Of a stretch of 64,000 nucleotides of DNA, positions 12,089-24,485 are shown piece by piece; within the stretch, counting starts at the first letter, position 1; each line of letters starts with the position of its first letter. The stretch covers positions 124,001-188,000 of the forward strand of contig VXIS01000020.1 of NCBI GenBank assembly GCA_008704415.1, written 5' to 3'. The translations under genes and the position numbers were made by a program. Below the pieces are notes generated by a model. It saw only the letters and a list, made by a program, of their open reading frames with translations. It was not told where the DNA came from and did no database searches. Origin of the DNA: Sphaerosporella brunnea (Eukaryota; Ascomycota; Pezizomycetes; Pezizales; Pyronemataceae).

Positions 12089-12428
12089 TTTTATTCAAGT
12101 GGTGGTTTTGTTGGGGTGATTGAAAAAGGAGTTGTCGTTATGTCTTTGGCAGTCCTCGAGGAGTTTCCTTGCGGGGTCGTTTCGTCGTCGTCGTTGTGTC
12201 GTTTGGGTGTTGTTGGTTGGAAAGATTGTGGGCTGTGTGTGAAATTGCCTAGGGTTTTGTGCCCTAGCTTCTTCGCTGTGTGTTGCTTGTCACAAAAAGC
12301 TGGCCAGGGATTGGCGCAAATACCCACACAACACACCCACAGCGAAAGGTTGTTGTTGGGTCTGAACACCAAAGCGAATTTCTCACGACGCTCCACGACC
12401 ACACCAAACTAACCTCCAAACAGTAGCA
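12089..12428. promoter_or_regulatory. shared divergent promoter of eS12 and eL36
   Basis: The 340 bases between the two ribosomal-protein start codons hold no coding sequence and must contain the 5' UTRs and promoters of both genes. A head-to-head arrangement suggests co-regulation of two components of the ribosome; no specific operator is identified. Confidence 0.7.
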
Positions 12429-12999
12429 ATGGCAGTCGCGAAGTCCGGTACGTCTTTTCCACACCTCCGATTCTCCCGAACGGCTACGACATAACGGCTA
12501 CAACGGCGATGATGATGATGATGGCGGAGGGAAAAGAAAGATTGAGGCTGATTGGAGTTTGCTTCGTCGCGACTTAGGTCTCGCCTACGGGCTCAACAAG
12601 GGCTACAACAAAATCACCCCCCGCGACCCCAAGTCCAAGATCTCACGTCGCAAGGGACACCTCTCCAAGCGCACCGCGTTCGTTCGCGAGATCGTCAAGG
12701 AGGTTGCTGGGTGCGTCTCGTCTCCACTTCTCTACACCGTCACCGAAGAACATCCGCTGATGTTAGCTTGCCACAAAACAGTCTCTCCCCCTACGAGCGC
12801 CGCGTCATCGAGTTACTCCGTAACTCCAAGGACAAGCGTGCCCGCAAGCTCGCCAAGAAGAGGGTACCTATTCCCGCGTCCCCGCCGCCGCCTCACGTGC
12901 TGACGGAGATATCTACAGCTTGGTACCTACGGACGCGCCAAGAGAAAGGTCGACGAGTTGACGAACGTCATCGCCGAGTCCAGGAGGGCCGGTCACTAA
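12429..12999 (+). CDS. RPL36: 60S ribosomal protein eL36
   Basis: Four exons, 12429-12447, 12578-12710, 12782-12863 and 12919-12999, give 104 residues. The sequence reads [18 protein letters not shown], then [35 protein letters not shown] and ends [17 protein letters not shown], a full-length match to fungal eL36. The first exon is only 19 bases and the first intron (130 bases) is the longest, a common pattern in ribosomal-protein genes. The product is a structural protein of the large subunit. Confidence 0.95.
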
Positions 13000-13756
13000 A
13001 CGGATTTTTTTTCTCGCGCTGTGCTAAAAAAAAATCCTGTTTCGTGTGTGTTCGTCGTTCAATAAAAAACAAGGCGTCTTCGATCGACAATTCTTTTTTT
13101 TTCTCTTCCTGTTTTACTCGTTCGGGTCTGCTTTCGGGTTCCGCCATCTGTTGCGTCTACTATGGTTTGGGTCGGGTTTTTTTTGCGCAGAAACTATGCT
13201 GGTTCGGACGGCGCGTCACACATCGACAAATATGATTGCATGACTTGCCGGATTCTGTTCTTTTGTGCCACGGGCGACGATATCGTGGGTGTGATTGTGA
13301 CCAGTGAACTGGATCGGGATCGTGGGATTGGAAGGGTACCGAGGGGCTTGATTTGATATTTTAGACCCCGTCGTTATTGCCCGCAACATGCCCTGTCTGT
13401 GTAGGAGCCCCAACGGACCGAACACCCATTGCCCATCAGCAAGCTTTAGTGCACATGTAACCCTGCCCAAGCTGCATGGCCATATCTTAAAGCTTTTGAC
13501 TACATCGATGCTCTCTAGAAAAACGATGTATTCACAGCCCACACGCTCATCTATCGCAGGCACAGCACAAAAACAACAGATACAAAGGCAAACCCCCAAA
13601 AGGTAAAGAACACCCACCAAGAAGTAACAAGAACACCAGACAAAAATAAAAATGAAAATAATAAACACCAAGCACCAGGAGAAAATCTATGATACACCTC
13701 CAAAAGGCAATAACCGATAGGTGCATGATGCTAACGAGTTCATGAGACCACAACAA
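13000..13756. other. convergent intergenic region between eL36 and the LMBR1 gene
   Basis: T-rich 3' UTR-like sequence follows eL36 and A-rich sequence precedes the LMBR1 stop. No supported gene. Confidence 0.6.
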
Positions 13757-15751
13757 CTACCCTCTGCCCGGCGCCATCCACCTCGGCGGTCTACTCGGCG
13801 GCGCCGCAGCGGCCGGTTTCCTCCACCACTTGGGCGGCTCGACAGTTTCCAGCGTGTTCCTGACTCTATGCACGAAGCCGCCCCACGCAGATTCCTCTTC
13901 TCCGTCTCCGTCCTCCTGCTCTTCCCTTGTAGGCTCATCTCGGTATCGACTTCTTTCTAGACGCGAGGAGGGGGCGGAGGAGGGGGTGGAGGAGCCATAG
14001 TTTGGTTGTTGGGCGCGCATATTCCTGCCGGTAAACACACCGCCAGTGCTGCCCTGGATCTCACGCTCGATGAGGTCTCGGCCCTCGCGCCAGCCGCCAG
14101 TAGAGAACGCGCTTTCTTCATCATCGTCGTCGTCAACGACGTCGCCGAAGCCGCAGACATCGCGGACCTTTCCGTAGAGGCCGAAGGCGGACGCGGCGAC
14201 GGGGATGCACACCAGAACAGGGAAGAAGTCGGTGAAGCCCTCGGAAATAGCGGTGAGGTTGATCAGCCGGCCCATGAAGTTGTAAAACACTGTTTTGCCC
14301 ACGATACCCTCCTCGGGGAGGAAGGACACGAAGTTGTAGGAGAGCGGCACGGTGAGGCGTGCGGCGTAGCTGCTGTAGAAGCACGCCGAGCTGAAGGAGG
14401 TCCCGCGCCGGACTAGTGCGTGGGAGCCCCACACTTTGACGGCGGAGAGGGAGTAGTACGCTGCGAAACACATATAGGCGATCCAGGCGGCAGAGATGCA
14501 TTGGCCGGCGAAGCCAATTTTCCCCGTTGAGCTAGACGGGTGGTGCACTACTGTGTAGCGGATGACGGCGGCTTTCGGGAACGCGCTGTAGACGAGCTCT
14601 GTCCAGACTATCATTATTGAGGCGGCGGAGAGGAGGCAGGCAGCGGCGGTGCGCAGGTACGGCAGCAGGTGGAAGTGGTAAATGTGGCGTGTGTACGGGT
14701 TTAGGATAGCGATATTCTCGAGCATTGTTGGGGAGGAAAAGTGTTTGGTAAATATTAGCCGCTTGCTGGAGGCCGAGTCCAGGATCGCTTGAGCGTCTGC
14801 AGCGGATTGTACTAGGTTCTCCCATTCGGAGAGGAAGCGTGCTCGCCGGTGGATGCATAGCTTCAACCGCCGTGTCAGTGCCGCTAGGTACTCCTCAGTT
14901 ATTACCTGTGGGACGCTGCTGCGCGCTCCGAGGGTTTGTGTTCCCTGCCCCGAGGGCACCCGCGCCATCTCTGCCAGCTCTTCGATCCACTCCTGGAATT
15001 GGAGGGCGGTCCCAGTCTTGCGTTGCCGCAGCTGCGCTACCTCCGCTTCTACCGCCTCAAGATTGCTGGTCGTTTCTATCAGCTTGTCGTATGCGCGAGG
15101 CGCTTGCCGTTGCAGCTTTCGTAGTGTGCCAGAGATGCTGGCGGCGTGAAACAGGCCGCGAGGGATCGACACCAGCCCATGGCCCATCAGTGAGATCGCG
15201 AGGAAGAGCGCGTAGCAGTAGGATACCGCCACCAGCAGCCCTTGCAACGAGCTGAAATGGAAGCCGTTGCTCAGGATGAAGTAGATTAACCCTACTGTCC
15301 CCACGCTGAGTACGGTGAGGTGGTACCGCACATTTTCGCGGAGGGATTGGAGAAGCCGCTTTTGCGGACTGCGGTGGCCAGAGTCCGAGTATGAGAGTAG
15401 GATTGGCAGGATCGCCCACGTAAGCACGAAACAGAGCCAATACGAGATCCGCCAGCAGATCAGAAGCACCCGCTCCGGGAGCACGATTCCTGGATGCTTG
15501 TTAGGAATGCTAAGTAGGGCGGGAGGCGAGGATAGCTAGATACCTCGAGAGCCGTCATCGGTCGAAGACGCGGAGGCGAGGTCGATGGGCACCAGGACTA
15601 TGATCGAGGAAGAGAGGAAGAGTCCCAAAAAGGTGGAGACCAGGAGGTATTCCGGCGTCTGGCGTAGAGGTAGGTATCGTCGCTGTAATAGAAGCGTTAC
15701 GACGGCTATGAAGAACAGACATAGAGCGAAGAAAACGGCGGAGTTGATCAT
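13757..15751 (-). CDS. LMBR1-domain membrane protein (LMBRD2-like)
   Basis: Two exons (15751-15544 and 15489-13757, phase 1) give 646 residues. Exon 1 encodes two transmembrane segments (AVFFALCLFFIAVVTLLL and YLLVSTFLGLFLSSSIIVLV). Exon 2 begins with a conserved RISYWLCFVLTWAILPIL helix and adds several more membrane spans, a soluble loop with coiled-coil character between them, and a final span near VLVCIPVAASAFGLYG. The C-terminal 120 residues are hydrophilic, acidic and Pro-rich. The nine-helix layout fits the LMBR1 family of plasma-membrane or lysosomal proteins. The fungal function is unknown. Confidence 0.85.
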
Positions 15752-16920
15752 GGTGGAGTTCAGATGGCTGCCCGACCTGGAAGTCGCGGCGACATGCGGT
15801 GTGGGGGGGGGGGGGGGGGGTTGGGTGTTTTTGTTTGCGTGTGGGGCGGAGGGGTTGGAGTGACGTTGAGGGGCAGGGACAAGCTTCCCGGCGGGCTATC
15901 TTTAGGGTCAAGTGATAGCCAACTCGCCGTGTTTTGTGCGTGCACAGCGATTCGCCACATTTTGCTTACTCAAAGATCGGACCACGTGCAATACATATGT
16001 TTTTGAATGAAACGGCTTTCCAGGCTCTTCACATCGATATCTGTCTTATCGCTTTGCGGCGGTTCGATTTAAAGGTGCTTACCAACCACATCGTCCACAT
16101 GCAACCAAAGCTGGAGGCGGAGGCATCTTACATTGGGACATATATGATAGAATGCTCTATACAAGCATGTACTAGTACATGCAATCTCTACGCTCTTCTC
16201 TTCATCCCATCAAGCATTATATACTTCTTACCTCTTGCTTTGCATTATTATCGTCGCAAGGCTGAGGCTGCTGCTGCTCACCCGCACAGTAAGCGCCACA
16301 ACCACCACAACCTGCACTTTCTCCGCATCTTCTCGCTGTTTTCTTCACCTCTCCAACGACAACAACAAAAACAAAAAATAAAAAATACACATAAAATCAT
16401 ACATCCTCCGCTCCTCGCTCCCCCTTCTCGACTCTCTTGCTTCTGTTCCCGCACTCGTCTGTGCTTGCACTCGAATACTGCTGTGTGATCACGAGCCAAC
16501 CAACCAGTCGCAACAACCCTAGAAATTCTAAACATCCTGCAGCCTCTCCCCCTCCCCCCATCCCCCCCCCCCCAACCCACCCAGCCCCTCCCCGACCTGG
16601 CACATCGCCCCAGCTACTAGTGTGTTGCCGCGGCAATAGAAACCCGTCCACACGAACACCACCACCCAGCTCTCCCCATCCGCTGTGGCGACATATCGCC
16701 AACCTCCATTTCTTCTGGGTCCCATCGCCTGCAGGCTCTACACTATCTCTGAGACCCAGCCTCAGTCACTGGCTTCAGCCTTGACTTTGAATTCTCGACG
16801 CCGAGATCCACTTTGATTCCGACTCGGTCTTGGACATTTGCTCGCCCTTCCCCTTGGATGCGCTTCGCCTGTCCGCCGAGAACTCGATCAACCTCTTCGC
16901 ACCACACCACTGCCGCCAGC
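15752..16920. other. divergent intergenic region between LMBR1 and Grr1-like genes
   Basis: No supported gene. It includes an 18-G run (15803-15820), a 12-C run (16562-16573) and a pyrimidine-rich leader before the Grr1-like start. An in-frame Met at 16813 could extend the Grr1-like protein by 36 residues. Confidence 0.6.
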
Positions 16921-18842
16921 ATGCGATCGAGGTCCCAGAGACACACATCGGTCTTTGCGGGCCGTGCCCCCTCTGAGAGCTCGTCCAGTAGCAGTCCCGA
17001 ACGGATGCTCGATGAAGACCACGAGATGATGACGATAGCCGACGACTCGCAGACCTCGATCGGCGAGTTGACGGGATTCCGCAATATGACCGTTTCCCCG
17101 GGCCAGTCGTTTCGGAAGGTGCCCTTGAATCCAGTAGACCGACTCCCGCCGGAACTCCTGATGGCCATCTTCAGCAAGTTGGCCTCCCCTGTAGATCTCC
17201 GGTCGTGCATGCTGGCCTGCAAGCAGTGGGCGACCTGCAGCGTAGAACTCTTGTGGCAGCGACCGTACCTGGCGGACTTCCGGCAGTATCAGGCACTCGT
17301 TACTGCATTGCTCTCCGAACAGGCCTTCTTCGACTATCCGCAGCTCGTCAGACGTCTCAACCTCAACTTTATCGCTGAGATGGTCAATGATGGTTCGCTT
17401 GAGCCGTTGACCCGCTGCACCAGGCTGGAGAGGCTCACACTAACCAATTGCTCCCAACTGACCGACCACCCTCTCATGGAAATCTTGGAGCGCAACTCGC
17501 GTCTCCAAGCGCTAGACTTGTCGCAACTAGAAGGCATCACTGACCGTTCGATGATGGTGGTTGCCGACAACTGCCCGAGATTGCAAGGGCTAAATCTGGC
17601 TGGATGCAAGAAGGTGACTGACGAGTCGCTGATACCGCTGTCGGAGAACAGGAAGATGCTGCGTAGAGTGAGTGCTGTTTTGCGCAATCGGAACGGGAAT
17701 GTTGAAACTGACTTCCAGTAGTTGAAACTCAATGATTGCGCTCAGATCACGGACGCTACGGTTTTCGCTCTGGCTTCCAACTGCGCTCAGCTCCTCGAGA
17801 TTGATTTCCATCGGTGTCACCAGATTGGAGACCAGTCTGTCACTCACCTGCTTACCAACCTCAACAACCTTCGTGAAATCCGACTCGCGTACTGCGACCT
17901 CTTGACCGATAATGCGTTCCTGGAGATTCCGGCGTATAAGAAGTTTGATAGCCTTCGTATTTTGGACCTCACCGATTGCGGCTTGGTCACGGACGATGCA
18001 GTTGACAAGATCGTCAAGATGGCACCGAGACTCCGGAATCTCATTCTTGCGAAATGTAGAAACATTACAGACAGAGCTGTTATCTCCATCACATCCTTGG
18101 GAAAGAACTTGCACAACCTGCACCTAGGACATTGCAGCAACATCACAGATAGGGCCGTGCGGCAGCTCGTCCAGTCCTGCACCAGGATCCGCTATATCGA
18201 CTTGGCTTGTTGTCTACGACTCACCGACGCCAGTGTGTGTCAACTCGCCTTGCTGCCTAAACTTAGAAGGATTGGACTTGTCAAGTGCAACAACATCACG
18301 GATTTCGCGATCCAGAGCCTTGTCAGGCGCGGGAACAACTCTCAGTGTCCTCTCGAGCGCGTCCATTTAAGTTATTGCATGCATCTCTCAGTGGCTGTTT
18401 GTACCCCCCGCCTACTTTTTATGGTTTTGTGTGCTGACGGGTGTTTGCAGGGGATACATGATCTAATCACTAATTGCCCACGCCTCACCCACCTCTCACT
18501 TACCGGCGTCGAGGCGTTTTACAGAAGAAAGGAGTACACGCAATTCTGCCGGTCACCGCCTAAAGGTTCGTCACTCGCCACCACAAATCATTCGGTGCCC
18601 TACTAACAAACCCTCCGCCAGAATTCACCGAAAACCAGCGCTCCGTCTTTTGCGTGTTCTCCGGCCACGGAGTTAAGGACTTGCGCCGGTATCTAACACA
18701 GCAGAAGCTCGAGGAGCAGGCGCGACACCAGGGCCGATCACAGCCCGCGAACGAAGTCGGTGAGGACCTCTGGGGCGACAACGACGACGGCGGCATCGGA
18801 TTGCAAATGGAAGAAGAAGGAACGGACGAAGAGTTGCAGTAA
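16921..18842 (+). CDS. GRR1: Grr1-like F-box and leucine-rich-repeat protein
   Basis: Four exons, 16921-17667, 17722-18396, 18451-18565 and 18622-18842, give 585 residues. The F-box lies at about 74-120 (VDRLPPELLMAIFSKL, ACKQWATCSVELLWQRPY). Amino-acid type LRRs follow, about a dozen units of the LTxCxxITDxx kind (LTNCSQLTDHPL, LAGCKKVTDESL, LTDCGLVTDDAV). The end is acidic (EEEGTDEELQ). Yeast Grr1 is the substrate receptor of an SCF ubiquitin ligase acting in glucose signalling and G1 cyclin turnover. I start at 16921; an in-frame Met exists at 16813. All three introns are 54-56 bases. Confidence 0.92.
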
Positions 18843-20396
18843 AACCGGATTCTGTCATTTTTACGTTTGTTTTGTTGATTGTTGCTGCATTTTTTACCTG
18901 CACCTTGTTTGCTTTTCAGCGGTTGGATATTCTACACACTTAATTGCTTGCCTACCTGTCTGCCTGCTTGCTTGCTTGCTTGCTTCGGGTCTCCTGTTTA
19001 TTTTGCTTGCTTGCTGTCTTCGGTGTTACATCTGGAGTGGGGAAACGGAGGTGGTGTTGGCTGCGGGAGCTGGGGGGGTGAGGGGATGGGGGGATGGAGT
19101 ATACTATATTATTATATGTTGTCTGTGTGTTTTGCGCTGTCCTATAGTGTATAGTTAGTTGCTGCTGCCCTCCTATCCTGCCTTGATTTTTGCCTTTGCG
19201 CTGAAGTGATTGATTTGTTCCTTTTTGTTGTATATATCTTTTTTTTTTCCTCCTATGGATTGAAAAGCTACGAAGGTAATAATGGTAATTATTCCTGTGG
19301 ATTGGGAAAGGGAGGCTCGACGCCATGTTGAAAGCTTGCCGACGAACCATCCGAATATCGGAGTGATAAACCATGATCACCGGACCTCGAACGCGAATAT
19401 CACCATCGCCAAGGTCAAAAGCAGCAGAAGCGCCATCAATTCAGTGGTGTAACTGGAATATATATCCTACCCGAAAATACCTCGACGTCCTTTGCTTGAG
19501 CCAACACTCCGCGTTTTCCCAGCTCTTGACAAGATCCAAATCCTGGCAATATGTTGAATATAGCTAGGCCGGATCTCGATATATTGCTCCTTTCTATTTG
19601 TGTGTTTTTGCTGTATCGGTATCGACCTGTAAAGAGTAAAGTGGTGGTGCATGAGGAAGTGAATTTTTGCTTTTTGCAGCAGTGTGAGTCATGATTTCTC
19701 ACGCAACACCACCACCCCGTCCGCCTCCCCCAAGAGAAAGAAGAAAAAAAAGACAACTTTTTGTGTTTGAAACAACCCGCCAAAAATCAACACCGCCGCC
19801 AGACAAAAATGAGAAACACGCAAAAAAAAAAAAGCAAAAAAGCAACGAAAAATAATTTTCAGAATTCGCAGAGACCAACCCAACACCTTCCGCCGACCCC
19901 CAGAAACAAAAAAAAAAAAAAAAAACCTGATTACGCCAAAGCCCATTTCGCCCGGGGGGGATAAAAGATCATTAAACATATTTCGATGTTGTGTGTACTG
20001 ACCGACCGAGAAAAGGGGGTAGGTAATATTCACAGAGAAAAGGTCCCAGTAGTGATGGCGGCGGTGATCGGGCGGCTCCGATTCGAAGAGCTGACAAAGC
20101 TCCATGATCATGCATCGGCTCGGCCTCATAGCAAGGAGTCGAGAAACGTACCGAAAACCCCGGTGGAAAAAAAAAAACAAAAAAAAAAAAAAAAAAAACC
20201 GGTCGTTCTCGCCGCCCATATTTTTGCAGTTGGATTGTATGCAACGCCGAGAGGAAAAAAAATATGGGGAAAAAAAAAACACACAAGAAGCCCCGGAGCT
20301 GTTTCTCCAGGCGGTTAGCCAAAACACCGGAGTTGACCGCACCGCATGGCAAATGAGCAACGTACCTCATTAACACCGAAGATTTTGAGGGCACAT
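18843..20396. other. convergent intergenic region between Grr1-like and bZIP genes
   Basis: No supported coding exon. It contains a (GCTT)n stretch near 18967-18985, T-rich 3' flank, and many A tracts, including an almost pure run at 20167-20199. Open frames here are homopolymer-driven. Confidence 0.6.
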
Positions 20397-21670
20397 TCAT
20401 CGCAAGTTGCTGGTGGCAAAGCTGAATGGCATCTGATTGTACTGCCGCATCAGATCGCTCAGACCTGCGTCATGCTTGGGAGCCTGCTCGGAGGCAAACA
20501 TCGCTTCGAAACCGGAATCGAACATAGCCACATTGTAGCTCGCTGGTCGTGGGGTCGTTTCTGGTGGTTGCGTACCCATATTCATCTCAGCATCGCCACG
20601 GCCATCCGGAGTAGGTTGCTGATCAAGGTTTCCAGGAGCGTCATCGTCGTTATTCTCAAGTAGCTCGGCATCGTCGTATTCCTGCGCTAAATTACAAATG
20701 AGTCAACCTAGGATGCACAGTTCTTTCGTAACCTTAAAAAAAAAAAGGACGGGAAGTACGCGGGGTAGCTTGCCGAGCTCTTCCATGTGTGTTTGGTATG
20801 GTGAAGGATAGTAAGTTGGGAGCCCTGCATGCGAGAACTCTTGCTGTGGTGTCGTGGTCTGCTGCGGGGGAAGAGGGTATGGTGGCTGTCCTGGAGGAGT
20901 CGGCATGGTTGCGACTACCGAGGGCGACGAGTTTCGTGATGTGGGGACCGGTCGCAGGTCGGGGCTGGCCTTGATGAATACCACATCCTGAATTGGGTTC
21001 GTAATCGTCCTCTTTGGTGGTAATGGAGCTTGTGGACGTCCAACCACGGGACGGTGCATCTGCTGCATTGGTGGAATGTGAGGTTGCGGCGGCATCGATT
21101 GGGACTGTGGAGGCGCGGGTGTCTGAGACACCGCAGGCTGTGGCCGGTCGTCGTATTGGGAGACTGCCCTCAACTCTGCGGTGACGTCGATGCCCTTCTC
21201 CATCAGGATACGCTCGAGTAGCGAGTTCTTGTAGCGAAGCATGAGAACCTCATCAGCGGCATTTCGAGAGGACTGCTGGAGACCAGACAATTGCTCTTCG
21301 TGATGCTTGATGGTGGCTTCAAGGTGCTTGATATATTCAGTTCGCCGTTCTCGGAATGCTATTTTGATGTGTCAACAAATGTGTCAAATCAACCGTTAGG
21401 CCACTTTTTCATGACACATGGTAACTCGTGCAGCAAAGATAACAGAAGGACATCTTGGATTTTCTAGAAGACAAATAAATATAAAGTTTCCAACCTACCT
21501 GCCTGAGCAGCTCTGTTCCGCATTTTTCTTTCTTCCTGCGTCGCATACACTGGTTTCCTTCCTCCCTTCCTCTTCTGCGGCGGCTGGGCGATCTGTTCGG
21601 GGGCCGTAGCCTCAGGCGAGGATGCGGGAGAAGCGGTCGAGCGTGGCGGCGAGGTCTTCACTGCAGCCAT
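20397..21670 (-). CDS. Yap/Pap1-type bZIP transcription factor
   Basis: Three exons, 21670-21499, 21358-20760 and 20681-20397, give 351 residues. The basic region, NRAAQAAFRERRTEYIKHLE, is split by the first intron and has the Yap/Pap1 signature NxxAQxxFR. A leucine zipper with a helical extension follows (LSGLQQSSRNAADEVLMLRY, LLERILMEKGIDV). The middle is Pro/Gln-rich and the end acidic, then conserved-looking (GLSDLMRQYNQMPFSFATS). I see no cysteine-rich redox domain like that of Yap1. It resembles the filamentous-fungal Fcr3-type bZIP group, but the exact ortholog is uncertain. The third-exon join (CGC|GAA) uses acceptor GCGCAG after an 11-T/A-rich intron. Confidence 0.85.
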
Positions 21671-24485
21671 TGTGAATTATCGACGAGGAATGGGGACGGC
21701 GGCAGAAAGCGTGAGAATTGAGGGGAGGAAACAGCAAGGGCTTAATAGAGAAGCAGGAAGGCTTGGGGGTCACAAACCGCACGAAGCGAGATGAAGAAAG
21801 GAGGAACTCTGGAATCGGCGTAGGACAACCACCTACTGCGGGTGGGAGGGTGTGTGCGATGCAGCAGCCGTTCGCTCCGAGGGGCCACTTTTTTTTTTCT
21901 TTCTTTTTTTTTTTCCTCGTGGATCTTTTCGCGGGGTACACTTGGCGGCCCTTGTCCGTTCCAGCTCAGCAGGGTCCTCCTTCATGATCACTGCGTCTGT
22001 GCGGATGGGATTTGTGGGGGGGGGGGGGGGGGTGTGGTTTGGCGGAGGACTTGGACAGCAGAAGGGCAGGCCTGTTGGATACATACATACACATACGGTA
22101 TGGGGGATGGGATGGTACGGGTACGTATGCGAGTAGCCTCAGTACCTACTCCAGAGTAGAATACATAAGTACTGAGTGGTACGCACATGTATGCTATGCC
22201 CAGCAGGTGGACGGCTGCTGTGCCTGCCTGTGCAGATTTTTTACTTCGCCGGATGGTCTGTCTGCTCTGCTGGACTGCTGCTTCTGGGTGGCATGAATGA
22301 TGCAGCCATCAAACGAATGACTGGAGCTGCTGGGGGCGGGGGAGCAAAAGGTGTGGGCCAGCCATCCAATTGTTCGGGAAGCCTGGCCCGGGCTCGTCGG
22401 CGACCACCTTCTTGGGATCTCCTGCTTTTGCTTCTCGATCGAGTCAAGCACATCTTCCGCTCACTGCTGCTGCACTCAATTTCACCACCACCTGGCATCA
22501 CAAGGTCGTTTACCTGGGCCGGCTTCCTCCGTACCCAATTTTGGCGGAGCGAACCCCTCCCCACCCACCCACCCACCCACCCCCCCCCCCCCCAATTTGC
22601 ATCTGCCCGTCACCCCCTGGTCTGCCCACCCTCACCACTGCAAGTTGTCCCAGCGTTCTGGGTTTCGCAGTACTCCGGTGTAACTTGCAGCTCTCCATAC
22701 AGCAGAGCCGCCTCCAGATGCAGCACCGCGAGTGGATGAACCCCCAAACGTCATGGGGCGAGAAGGAAAGAATGGAGGCTGGCAGAGAAGCGAGCGGCGG
22801 CAGAAATCCGTTGGTTGCGAGCGAGGCATTCTCGCCGAGTGTGCTGGGAATGACACGAAGCCCGGCGCTCACTCATCAGACGCAGCTGTAAAAATCTCGA
22901 ATCGAAGTGCGGATCCGGCACCCGTTGGAGGGCTTAGGGCCAACATGACCAGGGAAGTCCGCGGAGATGGTAGTTGAAACGAAGGACCCCTGTTCCTGCA
23001 AGACGCCTCATACATGCTCGCTCCATGCCATCCCACCATCTCCGTGGATCGAACGCTTTCCAGTTACACCGGCCTACCTCAGAAAGAAGGAAACACCGAA
23101 AAATTCAAAAAAGAAAAAGAGTCGAAAAAGGTTTTTCGCACGATCAGCCTTGAAGGGGGCCGACTTGGAGCCTTGCGGTTCAGAGAGAGTTGAGGCTGAA
23201 AGCTCGTTCTGGAACGGCTGCCGGAAACGGAGGCGATCTGGCCATGGATGCATGGCATTTCCCGTCGGAGTTCGCCTCGCGCTTGTTGAACAGGGCTATT
23301 ATCGCTATCGATCACGGGTGCAACCTTGGGGCGAGTGATCCGTATGATATGTGCTCCCAAAGCAATATCCAAGAGATGCAACGTGCAACAACTTTATTGA
23401 TTGCCGATGTGATGGATCTACATAACCGCACAAGCGAAGACTTCTTCCTGCCATTCTGGTTGGGGACACCTATGGGATTTAGGACCCCTATCTTAGATTG
23501 CTGCTATCTAACCGAAAAAAAAAAAAAAAAAAAAAAACTTATTTTTCAAAACAACTCCATAGAACGCGTAGTTTTCACTCGCTCTATCCATTTTTCCATG
23601 GTTGTGGAGAAAAGACACCGGGGTTCGAGGGATTCATGTCGCTAATAGGTCAAAATAGGAAGATTCACGCCCATCACTCGACTGGTGCATGGGTATTTTG
23701 TATGTGTTACTAAGCAGGAATTGATGTCGCGACCCTCTGCTTCTAGGTCCCCAGGTGGGGGCCAAAATTAGACAGACACCAACGAAGTGCTTCAATTCCC
23801 AACTCTGCTCTACTGGGGCTGTACCAAAAATGACCCTTTTAGCGGGCTTTTCGAGGTGTGAACTCTAACGGATGGCGGTGTGCTTAGTTGGGTGATAGAT
23901 CTTTGGAATATGGGAGGTCTTCCGCGAATATGATGCTAGGTATCCTACCTACTAGGTAAGCACCTACCTCCTACAGCCTGAGCAGTGTGAGTTTTTGCAG
24001 GCAGGGAAATAGAACTCACATCTGGTGTGGACCTTTGTGCCTTCATCTTAACGCCCAGAAGGAGGTAGTCTTTTATGAGACCACCGAGAGCAAACTGTTG
24101 TGGTGGGGCATGGAGAGTGGTCAATCTAATTCTGCTTTCTATCGCCAAACTGTAGAGTAGGGTACAGTAGACTCACCCATCCAGTTATTGATGTAGCGCC
24201 GGAATATTTGGGGAGAAGGCTTTTAACACACAAGCAAAAGTTGCGGAGGTGCGTGCGGTAGGCTACTCACCGAGAAGCACTCGGTTAGATTGACTCGCTT
24301 TATGTTACGCTCCATGTAGACGAGTCCGGAATACAGTAGTGGCGTTGTGGCGTTGCACATTTGCTGGCGCACATTGTGTATGTAAACCAGCCGAACGCTT
24401 GTTCTGCTGTATAGTACTCTAGTACAGTAGTGTGTCGCCTTGTAGCCTTGTCTCTGACCTCTAAGCTCTCCTCTTCTTATTCGCC
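21671..24485. other. 2.8-kb intergenic region
   Basis: I recognise no gene. It holds a 17-G run (22016-22032), a (CCCA)n plus 14-C tract (about 22560-22593), an A tract (23515-23537) and short GTAGGTA-rich words near 22130-22170 and 23930-23970. A frame at 23190-23645 is open but resembles no family I know. A decayed element is possible. Confidence 0.5.

Noticed and set aside
23190..23645. Plus-strand frame of 151 codons in the bZIP-arrestin interval
   Set aside because: Open but runs through an A tract into KKKKK and resembles no family; not supportable as a gene.
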